Numbered from the stretch's first letter, positions 17,912 through 26,851 are shown. The stretch: 64,000 nucleotides of DNA from Chryseobacterium fluminis (GCF_026314945.1 NZ_CP111121.1:682001-746000); one strand, 5' to 3'. The notes: a model not told the origin generated them from the letters alone. A program made the numbers and translations.

Positions 17912-19030
17912 ATGCATCAGTTTACCATAGGCATCGAAGAAGAATATCAGATCATCGATGTTGAGAGCAGAGATCTGGTTTCTCACGTTTCAAAAATCAT
18001 TGAAGGCGGAAAAGCGGTTTTAAGTGAAAATTTAAAGCATGAAATGCACGAATCCATGATCGAAATGGAGACCGGCATCTGCCAGAATATCCAGGAGGCC
18101 AGAGCTGAGTTAACAAATCTCAGAAGACATCTGATAAAAATTGCCCATGAACAGGGTCTCCGGGTTTCCGGAGGAGGGACGCATCCCTTTTCAAACTGGG
18201 AGCACAACACCATCACCAACGGAGAGCGGTACAACAAAATTGTAGATGATATGGGAGACGTTGCGCGCGGAAATCTGATCTTCGGACTCCATGTACACAT
18301 AGGAATACCGAATCGTGAAGAAGGAGTGAGAATCCAGAATGTGATGCGGTATTTTCTTCCTCATGTGTATGCCCTCTCAACCAATTCGCCCTTCTGGATC
18401 GGCAGAAATACAGGCTTCAAATCATACCGGCAGGAAATTTTTGTGAAATTTCCGAGAACGGGTATTCCGAGTTATTTTAACTCGTTAGCGGAATTTGACA
18501 GCTACGTGGATCTTCTGGTGAAAACCGGAACCATTGATAACGCCAAAAAAATATGGTGGGACCTTCGGGTTCACCCCTTCTACCCTACGATTGAATTCAG
18601 GATCTGCGACATGCCGCTGAGAATCGAGGAAACAGTTTGTTTGGCGGCCATTATGCAAAGTCTGGTGGCAAAAATTTATAAACTTCACCAGCAGAACCTC
18701 AGCTTCAGAAGTTATCGAAGGTTATTGTTAAATGAAAATAAGTGGCGGGCCTCCAAAAGCGGTATCGAAGCTCATCTCATTGACTTTGGCAAAGAAGAGT
18801 CGGTGCCTTATCCCCTTTTACTGAAAGAACTGTTGGAATTCATTGATGATGTGGTAGACGATTTAGGATGCCGGAATGAGGTGGAGTATGCCTGGAAAAT
18901 TTTGGAGAACGGAACCGGAGCAGACCGGCAGTTGCAAATCTTTAAGGAGACCGGTGATCTGACCAAAGTTGTCGACTATATGATCTCAGAGACAGAATAT
19001 GGTATTACCCATGGTTTACCTTCTCTGTAA
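17912..19030 (+). CDS. Carboxylate-amine ligase, GCS2/YbdK family
   Basis: The protein has 372 residues, the usual length of YbdK-type glutamate-cysteine-ligase-like enzymes. It begins HQFTIGIEEEYQIID with the acidic metal-binding IGIEEE motif. It continues with MIEMETGICQNI, GGGTHPFSNWEH, the HVHIGI strand and RVHPFYPTIEFRICDMP. E. coli YbdK has weak gamma-glutamylcysteine ligase activity; many homologues sit in peptide-forming gene clusters with ATP-grasp enzymes. Here it stands between two ATP-grasp genes and an amidotransferase, so it probably forms one amide bond of an unknown small molecule. Confidence 0.88.
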   Translation: MHQFTIGIEEEYQIIDVESRDLVSHVSKIIEGGKAVLSENLKHEMHESMIEMETGICQNIQEARAELTNLRRHLIKIAHEQGLRVSGGGTHPFSNWEHNTITNGERYNKIVDDMGDVARGNLIFGLHVHIGIPNREEGVRIQNVMRYFLPHVYALSTNSPFWIGRNTGFKSYRQEIFVKFPRTGIPSYFNSLAEFDSYVDLLVKTGTIDNAKKIWWDLRVHPFYPTIEFRICDMPLRIEETVCLAAIMQSLVAKIYKLHQQNLSFRSYRRLLLNENKWRASKSGIEAHLIDFGKEESVPYPLLLKELLEFIDDVVDDLGCRNEVEYAWKILENGTGADRQLQIFKETGDLTKVVDYMISETEYGITHGLPSL

Positions 19031-19038
19031 TAATTTGG

Positions 19039-19046
19039 TAACTTTG
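19039..19046 (+). promoter_or_regulatory. Candidate internal -7 element before the amidotransferase gene
   Basis: TAACTTTG matches TAnnTTTG and lies 15 bases before the ATG at 19062. I see no clear -33 TTG, so read-through from upstream genes is equally likely. Confidence 0.35.
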
Positions 19047-19061
19047 TACAAATTATAAGGT

Positions 19062-19895
19062 ATGAAAAATATTCGAATTGCTTTAATGGACATGAACAAT
19101 AATCAGGTTAATCAGGGCTTTAAAAATATAGGGGAAATCGCCGAAGCCTTCCGGAAAAATGCTGAAGAAAATGTAAGCATCCGGACCTTTGATGTACGAT
19201 ACAGGAACGAAGTGCCGGATATTCAGGATTTCGACATCTTTATTTCTTCAGGAGGTCCCGGAAATCCACACAGGGAAGGACATGAGTGGGAAGAAAAATT
19301 TGCAGATTTTTTAAATGCTGTTCTTGAACACAATCAATATAATGACTGCAAAAAGTACCTTTTTTTAATCTGTCACTCTTTTCAGCTGGCGAGCATCCAT
19401 TGGAAATTGGGAAATATCTGCAGACGAAAATCGTATTCTTTCGGCGTCATGCCGGTTCACAAAACGGAAGGGGGTAAGCAGGAGTTTTTATTTAAAAACC
19501 TTCCGGATCCTTTTTACGCGGTAGATTCCAGGGCTTTTCAGTTTATTCAGCCTGATTACCGGCGTTTCGAAGAATTGGGAATGAAGATCGTTGCCATCGA
19601 AAAGGCCCGTCCGCATATCAATTTAGAAAGAGCCGTTATGGCCATCCGTTTTTCTGAAGAGATTTTCGGAACCCAGTTTCATCCCGAAGCCAATCCTGAA
19701 GGCATGATCGAAAACCTGAAAGACATCAGAAATAAAGAAGCCATGATTGAAAATTTCGGAATGGAAAAATATCTGGAAACGATGGACAGAATGGATGATG
19801 AAGATAAAATTATTCTGACACAGGCTCAGATTTTACCCCGATTTTTAGATCTGGCAAGAAGAAGAATTGTACAACAGACAGAAGCAACAGTTTAA
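19062..19895 (+). CDS. Class I glutamine amidotransferase-like protein
   Basis: The protein has 277 residues. The GATase1 fold shows DIFISSGGPGNPHREG, the nucleophile segment FLICHSFQLAS (Cys in the ICHSFQ elbow; the usual glycine after the cysteine is replaced by HS) and the His/Glu pair in FGTQFHPEANPEG. Such domains release ammonia from glutamine for a partner or cleave gamma-glutamyl bonds. No synthetase domain is fused, so its partner is probably one of the ligases just upstream. It is 31 bases after the GCS2 gene and is followed by a strong terminator. Confidence 0.85.
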   Translation: MKNIRIALMDMNNNQVNQGFKNIGEIAEAFRKNAEENVSIRTFDVRYRNEVPDIQDFDIFISSGGPGNPHREGHEWEEKFADFLNAVLEHNQYNDCKKYLFLICHSFQLASIHWKLGNICRRKSYSFGVMPVHKTEGGKQEFLFKNLPDPFYAVDSRAFQFIQPDYRRFEELGMKIVAIEKARPHINLERAVMAIRFSEEIFGTQFHPEANPEGMIENLKDIRNKEAMIENFGMEKYLETMDRMDDEDKIILTQAQILPRFLDLARRRIVQQTEATV

Positions 19896-19950
19896 ATAAA
19901 GACGTTCAGGCAACTCATGTAGCCGGGATTGATATAAAAAAATCACTATG

Positions 19951-19978
19951 AAATCGGACAACAATGGTCCGATTTTTT
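19951..19978 (+). terminator. Rho-independent terminator after the amidotransferase gene
   Basis: AAATCGGAC (19951-19959) pairs perfectly with GTCCGATTT (19967-19975) and runs into TTT. It separates the gene at 19999 from the preceding run of ligase genes. Confidence 0.8.
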
Positions 19979-19998
19979 AAAATCACAACAGAAAAAAT

Positions 19999-21183
19999 AT
20001 GATTTCAAAATATAGAACACAGTTTAATCATGAATTTTCGCAGAAAAAATATCAGCAGTTCAAAGATATTTTAAAATTAAAAAGCGGTATCGAACCCGGA
20101 TTCAGAATTTCTGAGAGTCCTCTATTTTTAACGAAGGATTTTGAGTCTAAACTATTGAGTGCCAGTGAGAGCATTATTGGTCAGATTAAAAATCTGCCGA
20201 CCAAAGTATTACAAAAAGCCATTCCTGATCATTGCAGGGTTCCCGGTGATACGGATAAACCCCACTTTTTTACCATCGACTTCGGAATCTGTAAAAATGG
20301 AAACGGAGAACCGGAACCTCAATTGATAGAGCTGCAGGCCTTCCCTTCTCTGTATGCTTTCCAGAGAGTCTACGAAGACACTTTTTGCGAGCTGTATCCT
20401 TTTCTTTCAGACATCAGGAATACTCTGTCTGATGATGACTTTAAAACTTATATGAAGGATCTCATTGTAGGTGACGAAAAACCGGAAAATGTAATTCTGC
20501 TGGAAATTTATCCCGAAAAACAGAAAACAGCCATTGATTTTCTTTTAACACAAAAATTATTGGGAATAAAAACCGTCTGCCTCACTAAAGTGAAGAAAAA
20601 GGGAAGAACATTATTCTATGAAAATGAGGGACAACTGACTGAAATCAAAAGAATCTATAATCGTGTTATTTTTGACGAGCTGGACCGGATCCCGGACCTT
20701 AAGACTGAATTCGATTTCCATGAAGAGGTTGATGTAACCTGGGTTACGCATCCCAACTGGTTTTTTAAAATTTCAAAATTTCTGCTGCCTCTTCTTGATC
20801 ATCCATATGTGCCGAAGAGTTATTTTTTACACGAATTTCCGGAAACTGAAAATCTCGCAGATTTTGTTTTAAAACCCCTATTTTCATTCGCAGGCAGTGG
20901 CGTAGACCTGTATCCGACAAAAGAAATCACAGACGCTATACAGGATAAAGAAAACTATATCTTACAGAGAAAAGTAACGTATGAACCCATTTTCAGGGAT
21001 ATCAACGGTGAGTTTTCCAAAGCCGAGATCCGGTTATTATATATCTGGCGTGAAAATGATGAGCACCCTATCCTACTGGAAAATTTGGGAAGAATGACAA
21101 AAGCTGATATGGTAAATGTAGATTTTAACAAAAAGGATGCGATCTGGATCGGAAGTTCTAATGCCTTTTTTGCAGAAGAATAA
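19999..21183 (+). CDS. ATP-grasp-like protein of unknown function
   Basis: The protein has 394 residues. No signature is perfect, but FVLKPLFSFAGSGVDLYPT near 290 looks like an ATP-grasp nucleotide-binding strand and loop. YILQRKVTYEP followed by KAEIRLLYIW and LLENLGRMTKADMVNV resembles the rest of that fold. The N-terminal 150 residues (DHCRVPGDTDKPHFFTIDFG, then LIELQAFPSLYAFQ) are not recognised; the acidic ELQAFPS could be a metal site. It follows a terminator, so it is a separate transcript, but its location suggests a role with the upstream ligases. Confidence 0.6.
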   Translation: MISKYRTQFNHEFSQKKYQQFKDILKLKSGIEPGFRISESPLFLTKDFESKLLSASESIIGQIKNLPTKVLQKAIPDHCRVPGDTDKPHFFTIDFGICKNGNGEPEPQLIELQAFPSLYAFQRVYEDTFCELYPFLSDIRNTLSDDDFKTYMKDLIVGDEKPENVILLEIYPEKQKTAIDFLLTQKLLGIKTVCLTKVKKKGRTLFYENEGQLTEIKRIYNRVIFDELDRIPDLKTEFDFHEEVDVTWVTHPNWFFKISKFLLPLLDHPYVPKSYFLHEFPETENLADFVLKPLFSFAGSGVDLYPTKEITDAIQDKENYILQRKVTYEPIFRDINGEFSKAEIRLLYIWRENDEHPILLENLGRMTKADMVNVDFNKKDAIWIGSSNAFFAEE

Positions 21184-21204
21184 CTTTTTCACCCCTTAAA
21201 CAGT

Positions 21205-21690
21205 AAAGCTGTTTAAACTTTTCTATTATCACAAAGGAGATCCGAAAGATTTCTAAACACTTAAGATAATTAAAGTAATATGTTTTACGCAAAAGAAGTA
21301 CACGTAAGTTTTTTGAAAATCTTTGATTTTCACCTGATGTGAACTTAATTCTGCGGTATTTTTTAAAACTTTCTAAAGTGTACTTAAGTGTGAGACAGTA
21401 AGTACCACACACCGCTACCGCACGAATCCTTTCGTGTGGTTGTCTGAAATAGTCCTTTAACGAAAGTTCCCGCCACTGGCAACCGGTTTTCGGCCGTTTA
21501 TAGTGGACTGAATTATTTTACCAAGTCAAACTTCAGAAAATCCTCTTTTCCTTCTGCTTAAATGGGTAAAATTCATTTCTCTATTTTATCTTTGCTGATG
21601 AGCTCCCGATTGTTAGTCCTTAATTACAATTCAAAATTGCTAAATTTTAGCGACCTCTTTTCCTATATAAGTTTAAACGACTTCAGTATG
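21205..21690 (+). repeat. Dispersed intergenic repeat, copy 2 (single module)
   Basis: The block starts AAGCTGTTTAAACTTTTC, close to the stop of the preceding gene, and runs to TTTAAACGACTTCAGTATGA. It aligns over almost its full length with 1703-2366 and with the reverse complement of 60143-60653. Only one TTCTAAACACTTAAG module is present (near 21250), whereas the other two copies have two. The centre CGCACGAATCCTTTCGTG forms a short hairpin. It separates the amide-ligase cluster from the cyanophycin genes. Confidence 0.75.
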
Positions 21691-21710
21691 AACAAGCGAG
21701 TAATTATATA

Positions 21711-21747
21711 AAAAATACAGGCTGACGAATCGTCAGCCTGTATTTTT
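21711..21747 (-). terminator. Terminator of cphA
   Basis: An 18-base near-perfect stem (AAAAATACAGGCTGACGA at 21711-21728 with its complement at 21730-21747) ends exactly where the cphA stop codon begins. Flanking A and T runs make it usable from both strands. Confidence 0.88.
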
Positions 21748-24378
21748 TTAAGAATTTTTAGTGTCTTCCAGAAATTCCCTGGCCTGGTATTCCTGTACCA
21801 GATCTATTGCATTAGAGATGACATCACTTAATGCTGTAATGAAAGTTCCTTCCTCAGCCATTCCCATGGCATGTTTCAGAGCTTCTATTTCTTTAGGTAT
21901 AATTTCATAACTGACATCTCTTCCGGCTTCATTGATTCCGTCGATAATTAACCCGTTAATCTCTTCTTCTTTTCTACCACGAAGATGCTTTTCATTTCTG
22001 ATGATGATATAGTCAAACATTCTGCCGGCAATTTTTCCGCATAATTTTATATCCTCGTCTCTGCGGTCTCCCACGCCGGAAATAATTCCTATTTTTTTGG
22101 TAGATTCTATATTTTTAAGATAGTCTTCAATAGCTTCATAACTCGCTGGATTATGGGCAAAATCTATTAAAACCTTAAAACTTTTAAAGTTAAATACATT
22201 CAGTCTTCCCGGAGTAAGTTGGGCACTTGGCATAAATGTTCTCAGTGAATTGGAAATATCTTCAATACCAAAACCTTGCAGATAACTTGCCAGAGAGGCA
22301 GCCAGAACATTTTCTATCATAAATTTAGCCTTCCCTTCCATGGTGATCGGGAAATCTTTTGCTTTTCCGATCCTGATCTTCCAGTCACCTTTTTTTATCG
22401 TTACAAATCCCTCTTCATACACACAGGTAATTTTTCCCTCTTTGGCAAATTTCTGGATATATTTATTATTCTCATCCATACTGAAAATCGCTACATTGCA
22501 ATGCAGATCGTTCAGAATGCGCATGGAATATTCATCATCAGCATTCATGACACTCCAGCCATTTTTCTTAACGCTGTCTAATAACACTCTTTTTACTTTG
22601 GTAAGATCCTTCAGGTTATGAATATCATTTAAGCCCAGATGGTCTTCCTTAATATTGGTAAGGACACCGATATCACATTGTGAAAAACCTAATCCGGAAC
22701 GCAGAATTCCGCCTCTTGCTGTTTCCAGGACGGCAAACTCTACTGTTGGGTCTTTCAGAATAAATTCTGCAGAAAGAGGCCCTGTAGTATCTCCTTTGGT
22801 CAGCATGGTATTCTGAATGTAAATACCGTCAGAGGTGGTAAATCCTACTCTGTACCCATTATTCTTTACAATATGTGAAATTAATCTTGTCGTTGTCGTT
22901 TTACCATTCGTTCCCGTTACCGCAATGATAGGAATAGTGAAAGGTTTACCCTGCGGGTACAGCATATCAACCACAGGCGCAGCAACGTTTCTCGGCAGTC
23001 CTTCACTCGGCGCCAGGTGCATTCTGAATCCCGGGGCAGCATTGACTTCAATAATAGCACCGCCACTTTCTTTTAACGGCTGGGTAAGATTTTCCGCCAT
23101 GATATCAATTCCGCAGACGTCTAAGCCGATAATTTTTGAAATCCTTTCAGCCATAGTAATATTTTCAGGATGCACCATGTCTGTAACATCTATGGAAGTT
23201 CCTCCGGTAGACAGGTTTGCAGTTGATTTCAAAAAAACAACTTCCCCCTTATGGGGCACAGTGTCCAGGGTATACTCCAGCTTTTCCAGAAGTTCTATGG
23301 TATCTTTATCAACTGCAATTTCGGTTAAGACATTTTCATGACCGTAGCCTCTCCGCGGATCTTTATTTTCTTTATCAATCAGTTGCTGCAGATTTAATTC
23401 GCCGTCCCCTACAACATGAGCCGGAACCCTTCTTGCTGCTGCAATCATTTTATTATTGATAACCAGAACACGGAAATCGTATCCCGTAATATATTTTTCA
23501 ACAATTACTTTTTTTGAATATTTCTGAGCATGTTCCAACCCTATTTTGGCCGCTGCCCAATCATTGACATTTATGGATGAACCCTTCCCGTGATTTCCGT
23601 CCAGAGGTTTGATGACAACAGGATAACCAATCTTTCTGACAACACTGTCCAATCCTTCCTCGTCGATGATCAGTTCGCCTATAGGAACCGGAATAGCTGC
23701 ATCATGAAGCATCCGCTTGGTCAGATCCTTATTACAGGCAATATCTACCGCAATAGAACTTGTATTTCCTGTGATGGTAGCCTGAAAACGCTGCTGATTT
23801 ACGCCGTATCCAAGTTGTACCAGGGAATTGTTGCCCAAACGGATCCAGGGAATTTTTCTTGAAACCGCTTCTTCCACGATACTTCCCGTAGACGGGCCTA
23901 AGCGTACTCTTTCGCGGATCTCTTTTAATTTCTGAATACAGGCATTAATATCATATTCTTTTCCTTCTATTAAAGCTTCTGCGATTTTCACAGCTTCTTC
24001 TGCAGCATAAATTCCTGCATTTTCTTCAATATAATCAAAGACAACATTATAAATACCCGGAGTTTTTGTTTCACGGGTCCTCCCAAAGCCTGTCTCCATA
24101 CCTGCCAGGGTCTGAATTTCCAAAGCAATATGTTCGATAACATGTCCCATCCATGTTCCCGTTTCTATCCTATGGAAAAAGCCGCCTTCCACTCCTTCTG
24201 AGCAGCGGTGGGTAAACAGGGACGGGAGTAATTTTTCTATTCTTTCTCTGAAACCGTCGATCTTATTTGTCGGGAAATTTTCCATCTCTTCGAGATCCAA
24301 CCTCATCTGTATCAGCTTCTTTCTTCTGATACTCCAGATATTCGGGCCACGCAATGCCTGTATCTTTTCAATTTTCAT
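21748..24378 (-). CDS. cphA: Cyanophycin synthetase
   Basis: CphA polymerises aspartate and arginine into cyanophycin (multi-L-arginyl-poly-aspartate) using ATP. The 876-residue protein from the ATG at 24378 has all three domains. An N-terminal domain (KIEKIQALRGPNIWSIRRKK) is followed by an ATP-grasp domain with GYPVVIKPLDGNHGKGSSIN near 250, then a Mur-ligase-like domain with the P-loop AVTGTNGKTTTTRLISHIV near 490 and GVLTNIKEDHLGLNDI and LIDFAHNPASYEAIEDYL further on. The length is normal for CphA1. It is divergent from cphB across about 200 bases, so the two genes may share control. Confidence 0.95.
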   Translation of the reverse strand: MKIEKIQALRGPNIWSIRRKKLIQMRLDLEEMENFPTNKIDGFRERIEKLLPSLFTHRCSEGVEGGFFHRIETGTWMGHVIEHIALEIQTLAGMETGFGRTRETKTPGIYNVVFDYIEENAGIYAAEEAVKIAEALIEGKEYDINACIQKLKEIRERVRLGPSTGSIVEEAVSRKIPWIRLGNNSLVQLGYGVNQQRFQATITGNTSSIAVDIACNKDLTKRMLHDAAIPVPIGELIIDEEGLDSVVRKIGYPVVIKPLDGNHGKGSSINVNDWAAAKIGLEHAQKYSKKVIVEKYITGYDFRVLVINNKMIAAARRVPAHVVGDGELNLQQLIDKENKDPRRGYGHENVLTEIAVDKDTIELLEKLEYTLDTVPHKGEVVFLKSTANLSTGGTSIDVTDMVHPENITMAERISKIIGLDVCGIDIMAENLTQPLKESGGAIIEVNAAPGFRMHLAPSEGLPRNVAAPVVDMLYPQGKPFTIPIIAVTGTNGKTTTTRLISHIVKNNGYRVGFTTSDGIYIQNTMLTKGDTTGPLSAEFILKDPTVEFAVLETARGGILRSGLGFSQCDIGVLTNIKEDHLGLNDIHNLKDLTKVKRVLLDSVKKNGWSVMNADDEYSMRILNDLHCNVAIFSMDENNKYIQKFAKEGKITCVYEEGFVTIKKGDWKIRIGKAKDFPITMEGKAKFMIENVLAASLASYLQGFGIEDISNSLRTFMPSAQLTPGRLNVFNFKSFKVLIDFAHNPASYEAIEDYLKNIESTKKIGIISGVGDRRDEDIKLCGKIAGRMFDYIIIRNEKHLRGRKEEEINGLIIDGINEAGRDVSYEIIPKEIEALKHAMGMAEEGTFITALSDVISNAIDLVQEYQAREFLEDTKNS

Positions 24379-24561
24379 AATCAAATTGCATTTTTAATAG
24401 TTAACAATAACTCCTTGTAAAATCAAAGATAATGCAAAACCCTAAACGAAACTATACCACACTTAAAGATTTACTAAAAAAGTGAGAATATGATGAATAT
24501 TTATAAAATACTCAAAATCAAGTTATCTTGCCGTAGATTTCGTCACATGTTAATTATTTTT

Positions 24562-24569
24562 TAAATTTG
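24562..24569 (+). promoter_or_regulatory. Candidate -7 element of cphB
   Basis: TAAATTTG matches TAnnTTTG and ends seven bases before the ATG at 24576, which would give an almost leaderless message. No convincing -33 TTG is present at the normal spacing. Confidence 0.4.
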
Positions 24570-24575
24570 CATACT

Positions 24576-25466
24576 ATGATGAAACCAGTTGGAAAATTGA
24601 TTGTGATCGGAGGTGCTGTAAATAAAGGAAGTTTTGCAGAAACCGATTTTGATCAGAATATAGAAAAAAACCTTAATTTCTTTGAAAGAGGTATCCTGAG
24701 AAAAATTATAAATGAATCTAAGCACAAAGAAAATTCTGTGATCGAAGTGGTGACTACTGCCTCTCAGATTCCGCAGATTGTGGGCTCGGAGTATAAAAAA
24801 GCTTTTGAATTCCTGGGTGCTAAGAATGTTAATATTCTCGATATTCACAACCGTGAGGAGGCCAATTCTGATGCGATGGTGGCCAGAGCCAATGCCGCGG
24901 ATGTAGTGATGTTCACCGGTGGAGACCAGCTGAGGCTGACCTCAATTCTCGGCGGAACCAGATTTCATGATACCATTTTATTAAAATACCAGGAGCAGGA
25001 TTTTATTTATTCCGGAACTTCTGCCGGAGCCGCAGCGGCATCTGAAAACATGATCTATCAGGGTAGCAGCTCCGAAGCCTTGCTGAAAGGTGAAATTAAG
25101 ACTACGCAGGGGCTCGGATTAATTGATAATGTTATTATTGATACCCATTTTGTACAGAGAGGAAGAATCGGGCGTCTTTTCCAGGCTGTTGTCAACAATC
25201 CCAGAACTCTGGGAATCGGTTTAGGTGAAGATACGGGACTTTTCATTCATAATGATGTGATGACTGCTGTAGGATCCGGACTTGTCATTTTAGTAGACGG
25301 TAGGTTCATTAAAGATACAAATCTCACCAATATCAATTTAGGAGAGCCTATTTCTATTGACAACTTAACCGTCCATGTCCTGTCGATGAACGATCACTAT
25401 GATTTAACCACTAAAACACTGACGATCGAAAACTCGCAGTTTAATCCCATTCCTCAGGACAAATAA
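24576..25466 (+). CDS. cphB: Cyanophycinase
   Basis: CphB is the serine-type exopeptidase that cuts cyanophycin to beta-Asp-Arg dipeptides. The 296-residue protein starts at 24576 (a second ATG follows at once). It shows GKLIVIGGAVNKGSF, FTGGDQLRLTSILGGT, the nucleophile elbow YSGTSAGAAAASE (Ser in GTSAGA), GLGLIDNVIIDTHFVQRGRIGRL and GIGLGEDTGLFI, all hallmarks of the peptidase S51 cyanophycinase group. It is divergent from cphA and followed on the same strand by a beta-aspartyl peptidase, forming a full synthesis-and-breakdown set. Confidence 0.95.
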   Translation: MMKPVGKLIVIGGAVNKGSFAETDFDQNIEKNLNFFERGILRKIINESKHKENSVIEVVTTASQIPQIVGSEYKKAFEFLGAKNVNILDIHNREEANSDAMVARANAADVVMFTGGDQLRLTSILGGTRFHDTILLKYQEQDFIYSGTSAGAAAASENMIYQGSSSEALLKGEIKTTQGLGLIDNVIIDTHFVQRGRIGRLFQAVVNNPRTLGIGLGEDTGLFIHNDVMTAVGSGLVILVDGRFIKDTNLTNINLGEPISIDNLTVHVLSMNDHYDLTTKTLTIENSQFNPIPQDK

Positions 25467-25569
25467 AGTAGGGTTTGAATAATAGCTTAGGATTAAAAAT
25501 TAAAATTAATCCCGAATTCGCGTAATCAGAACTTATAATCCCTAAATTACCAGTCATAACTTTATATAT

Positions 25570-26412
25570 ATGAAAATAATCATCCACGGCGGTTTTTTTT
25601 CCGAAAGCGATCAAAGCCAGGAGGTAAAAACAGCCAAACAAAATTCTTTGAAAAACATTGCCCAAAAGGCTTTTGAATATCTGAAGACCAATTCAGCATT
25701 TGATACGGCGGCGTATGCCGTTTCCTTATTGGAAGATGATGAGTTATACAATGCCGGGACAGGCTCGCAGATCCAGAGTGACGGCATCATCAGAATGAGT
25801 GCTGCTGTTATGGACGGCGAAACCCAGAAGTTAAGCGGTGTTATAAACATACAGGATGTTAAAAATCCGGTTTTAGTGGCTAAACATTTGCTGAATGAAG
25901 ATGACCGCGTTTTAGGAGGCAACGGAGCAAAAAATTATGCAACAGCACACGGTTTTGAAAATTTTTCAACTGAAATTCCACAGAGGAGAAAAGAATATGA
26001 AGAAAAACTACAGAACGGCGGAAAAGGAACGGTAGGCTGTGTGGCCATGGACAGCAATGGAAAACTGGCAGCTGCTACGTCCACGGGAGGAAAAGGATTT
26101 GAAATACCCGGAAGAATTTCTGATTCGGCAACGGTGGCCGGAAATTATGCCAACGAGTTCTGTGCAGTAAGCTGTACGGGTGTAGGTGAGGATATTGTAA
26201 GCAATGCAACGGCAGCAAAAATTGTTACAAGGGTTGTAGATGGAATGTCATTAAAGAATGCTTTCGATAAAACTTTTGAAGAATTAAAAAAAATTGACGG
26301 CTTTGCTGGTGCTATTGCAATCGATAAAGATGGAACGCTCTACCATCAGGATTCGCATCCTACCATGGCTTTTGCAAGCTTTGACGGCACAGATTTTACA
26401 GTGTTCAGTTAA
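25570..26412 (+). CDS. iaaA: Isoaspartyl peptidase/L-asparaginase (Ntn hydrolase)
   Basis: The 280-residue protein is of the plant-type asparaginase family, which self-cleaves to expose an N-terminal threonine. The motif GKGTVGCVAMD places that threonine at residue 154. HGG near the start, NAGTGSQ and AAATSTGG(KGF) are family motifs. The residue before GTVG is K rather than the usual HD pair, and the protein is slightly short. The expected reaction is hydrolysis of beta-aspartyl dipeptides such as the beta-Asp-Arg released by CphB, giving aspartate and arginine. It lies 103 bases after cphB on the same strand. Confidence 0.88.
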   Translation: MKIIIHGGFFSESDQSQEVKTAKQNSLKNIAQKAFEYLKTNSAFDTAAYAVSLLEDDELYNAGTGSQIQSDGIIRMSAAVMDGETQKLSGVINIQDVKNPVLVAKHLLNEDDRVLGGNGAKNYATAHGFENFSTEIPQRRKEYEEKLQNGGKGTVGCVAMDSNGKLAAATSTGGKGFEIPGRISDSATVAGNYANEFCAVSCTGVGEDIVSNATAAKIVTRVVDGMSLKNAFDKTFEELKKIDGFAGAIAIDKDGTLYHQDSHPTMAFASFDGTDFTVFS

Positions 26413-26445
26413 TTTTAACATTATTTTATAAGTGAATCTATTTTT

Positions 26446-26461
26446 TTGGCACGTATTTTAC
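26446..26461 (+). promoter_or_regulatory. Candidate sigma-54-type promoter of the YtxH-like gene
   Basis: TTGGCACG (26446-26453), four bases, then TTAC (26458-26461) matches the -24/-12 pattern TTGGCACG-N4-TTGC except for A in place of the -12 G. It lies 51 bases before the ATG. The -12 mismatch lowers confidence. Confidence 0.4.
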
Positions 26462-26512
26462 ATACTTACTAATAACAAATTTTAATATTAATCACTTAAA
26501 AAAATAGAAATC

Positions 26513-26779
26513 ATGGGAAATAAGACTAAAGGACTGTTAGCTTTATTAGGTATAGGAGCATTAGCTTACTACAAGTACAAAAAATCTACTCCGGAAGAGC
26601 AGCAAGCTGTAAAAGATAAGTTAAATACAGCAAAGGACAACTTTAACAAGTGGGGAAGCGATTTGAAAAGCAAAGCAAATGACGTTGCTTCTCAGGTTCA
26701 GAGCAAAGCTAACGATGTTGCTTCTCAGGTTCAGAACAAAGCAGAAGATGTAAAAAATCAGGCGCAGGAAACTGTATAA
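26513..26779 (+). CDS. YtxH-like small stress protein with LEA-type repeats
   Basis: The protein has 88 residues. A short hydrophobic N-terminus (GLLALLGIGALAYYKY) is followed by a charged helical region with two direct 11-residue repeats SKANDVASQVQ and a third degenerate one (NKAEDVKNQAQ). This amphipathic 11-mer pattern is typical of LEA/apolipoprotein-like coiled helices. Similar proteins are common in Bacteroidota and are linked to envelope or desiccation stress by family association. It stands alone between a sigma-54-like promoter and a strong terminator. Confidence 0.8.
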   Translation: MGNKTKGLLALLGIGALAYYKYKKSTPEEQQAVKDKLNTAKDNFNKWGSDLKSKANDVASQVQSKANDVASQVQNKAEDVKNQAQETV

Positions 26780-26819
26780 ACAAAAATCGTTTTTTTTAAC
26801 ATTCATATATAGGGAAAGG

Positions 26820-26851
26820 TCATCGCAATTTTTATTGCGATGATTTTTTTT
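26820..26851 (+). terminator. Terminator overlapping the end of the methyltransferase gene
   Basis: TCATCGCAAT (26820-26829) pairs with ATTGCGATGA (26834-26843), followed by eight T. The right arm encodes the last residues and stop of the convergent methyltransferase, so one sequence serves as terminator on plus and coding sequence on minus. Confidence 0.88.

Noticed and set aside
21158..21412. Minus-strand frame containing CGTYCLTLKYTLES, similar to a plus frame at 60334-60606
   Set aside because: The similarity is explained by both lying in the dispersed non-coding repeat; the frames diverge in length and are not kept in copy 1.
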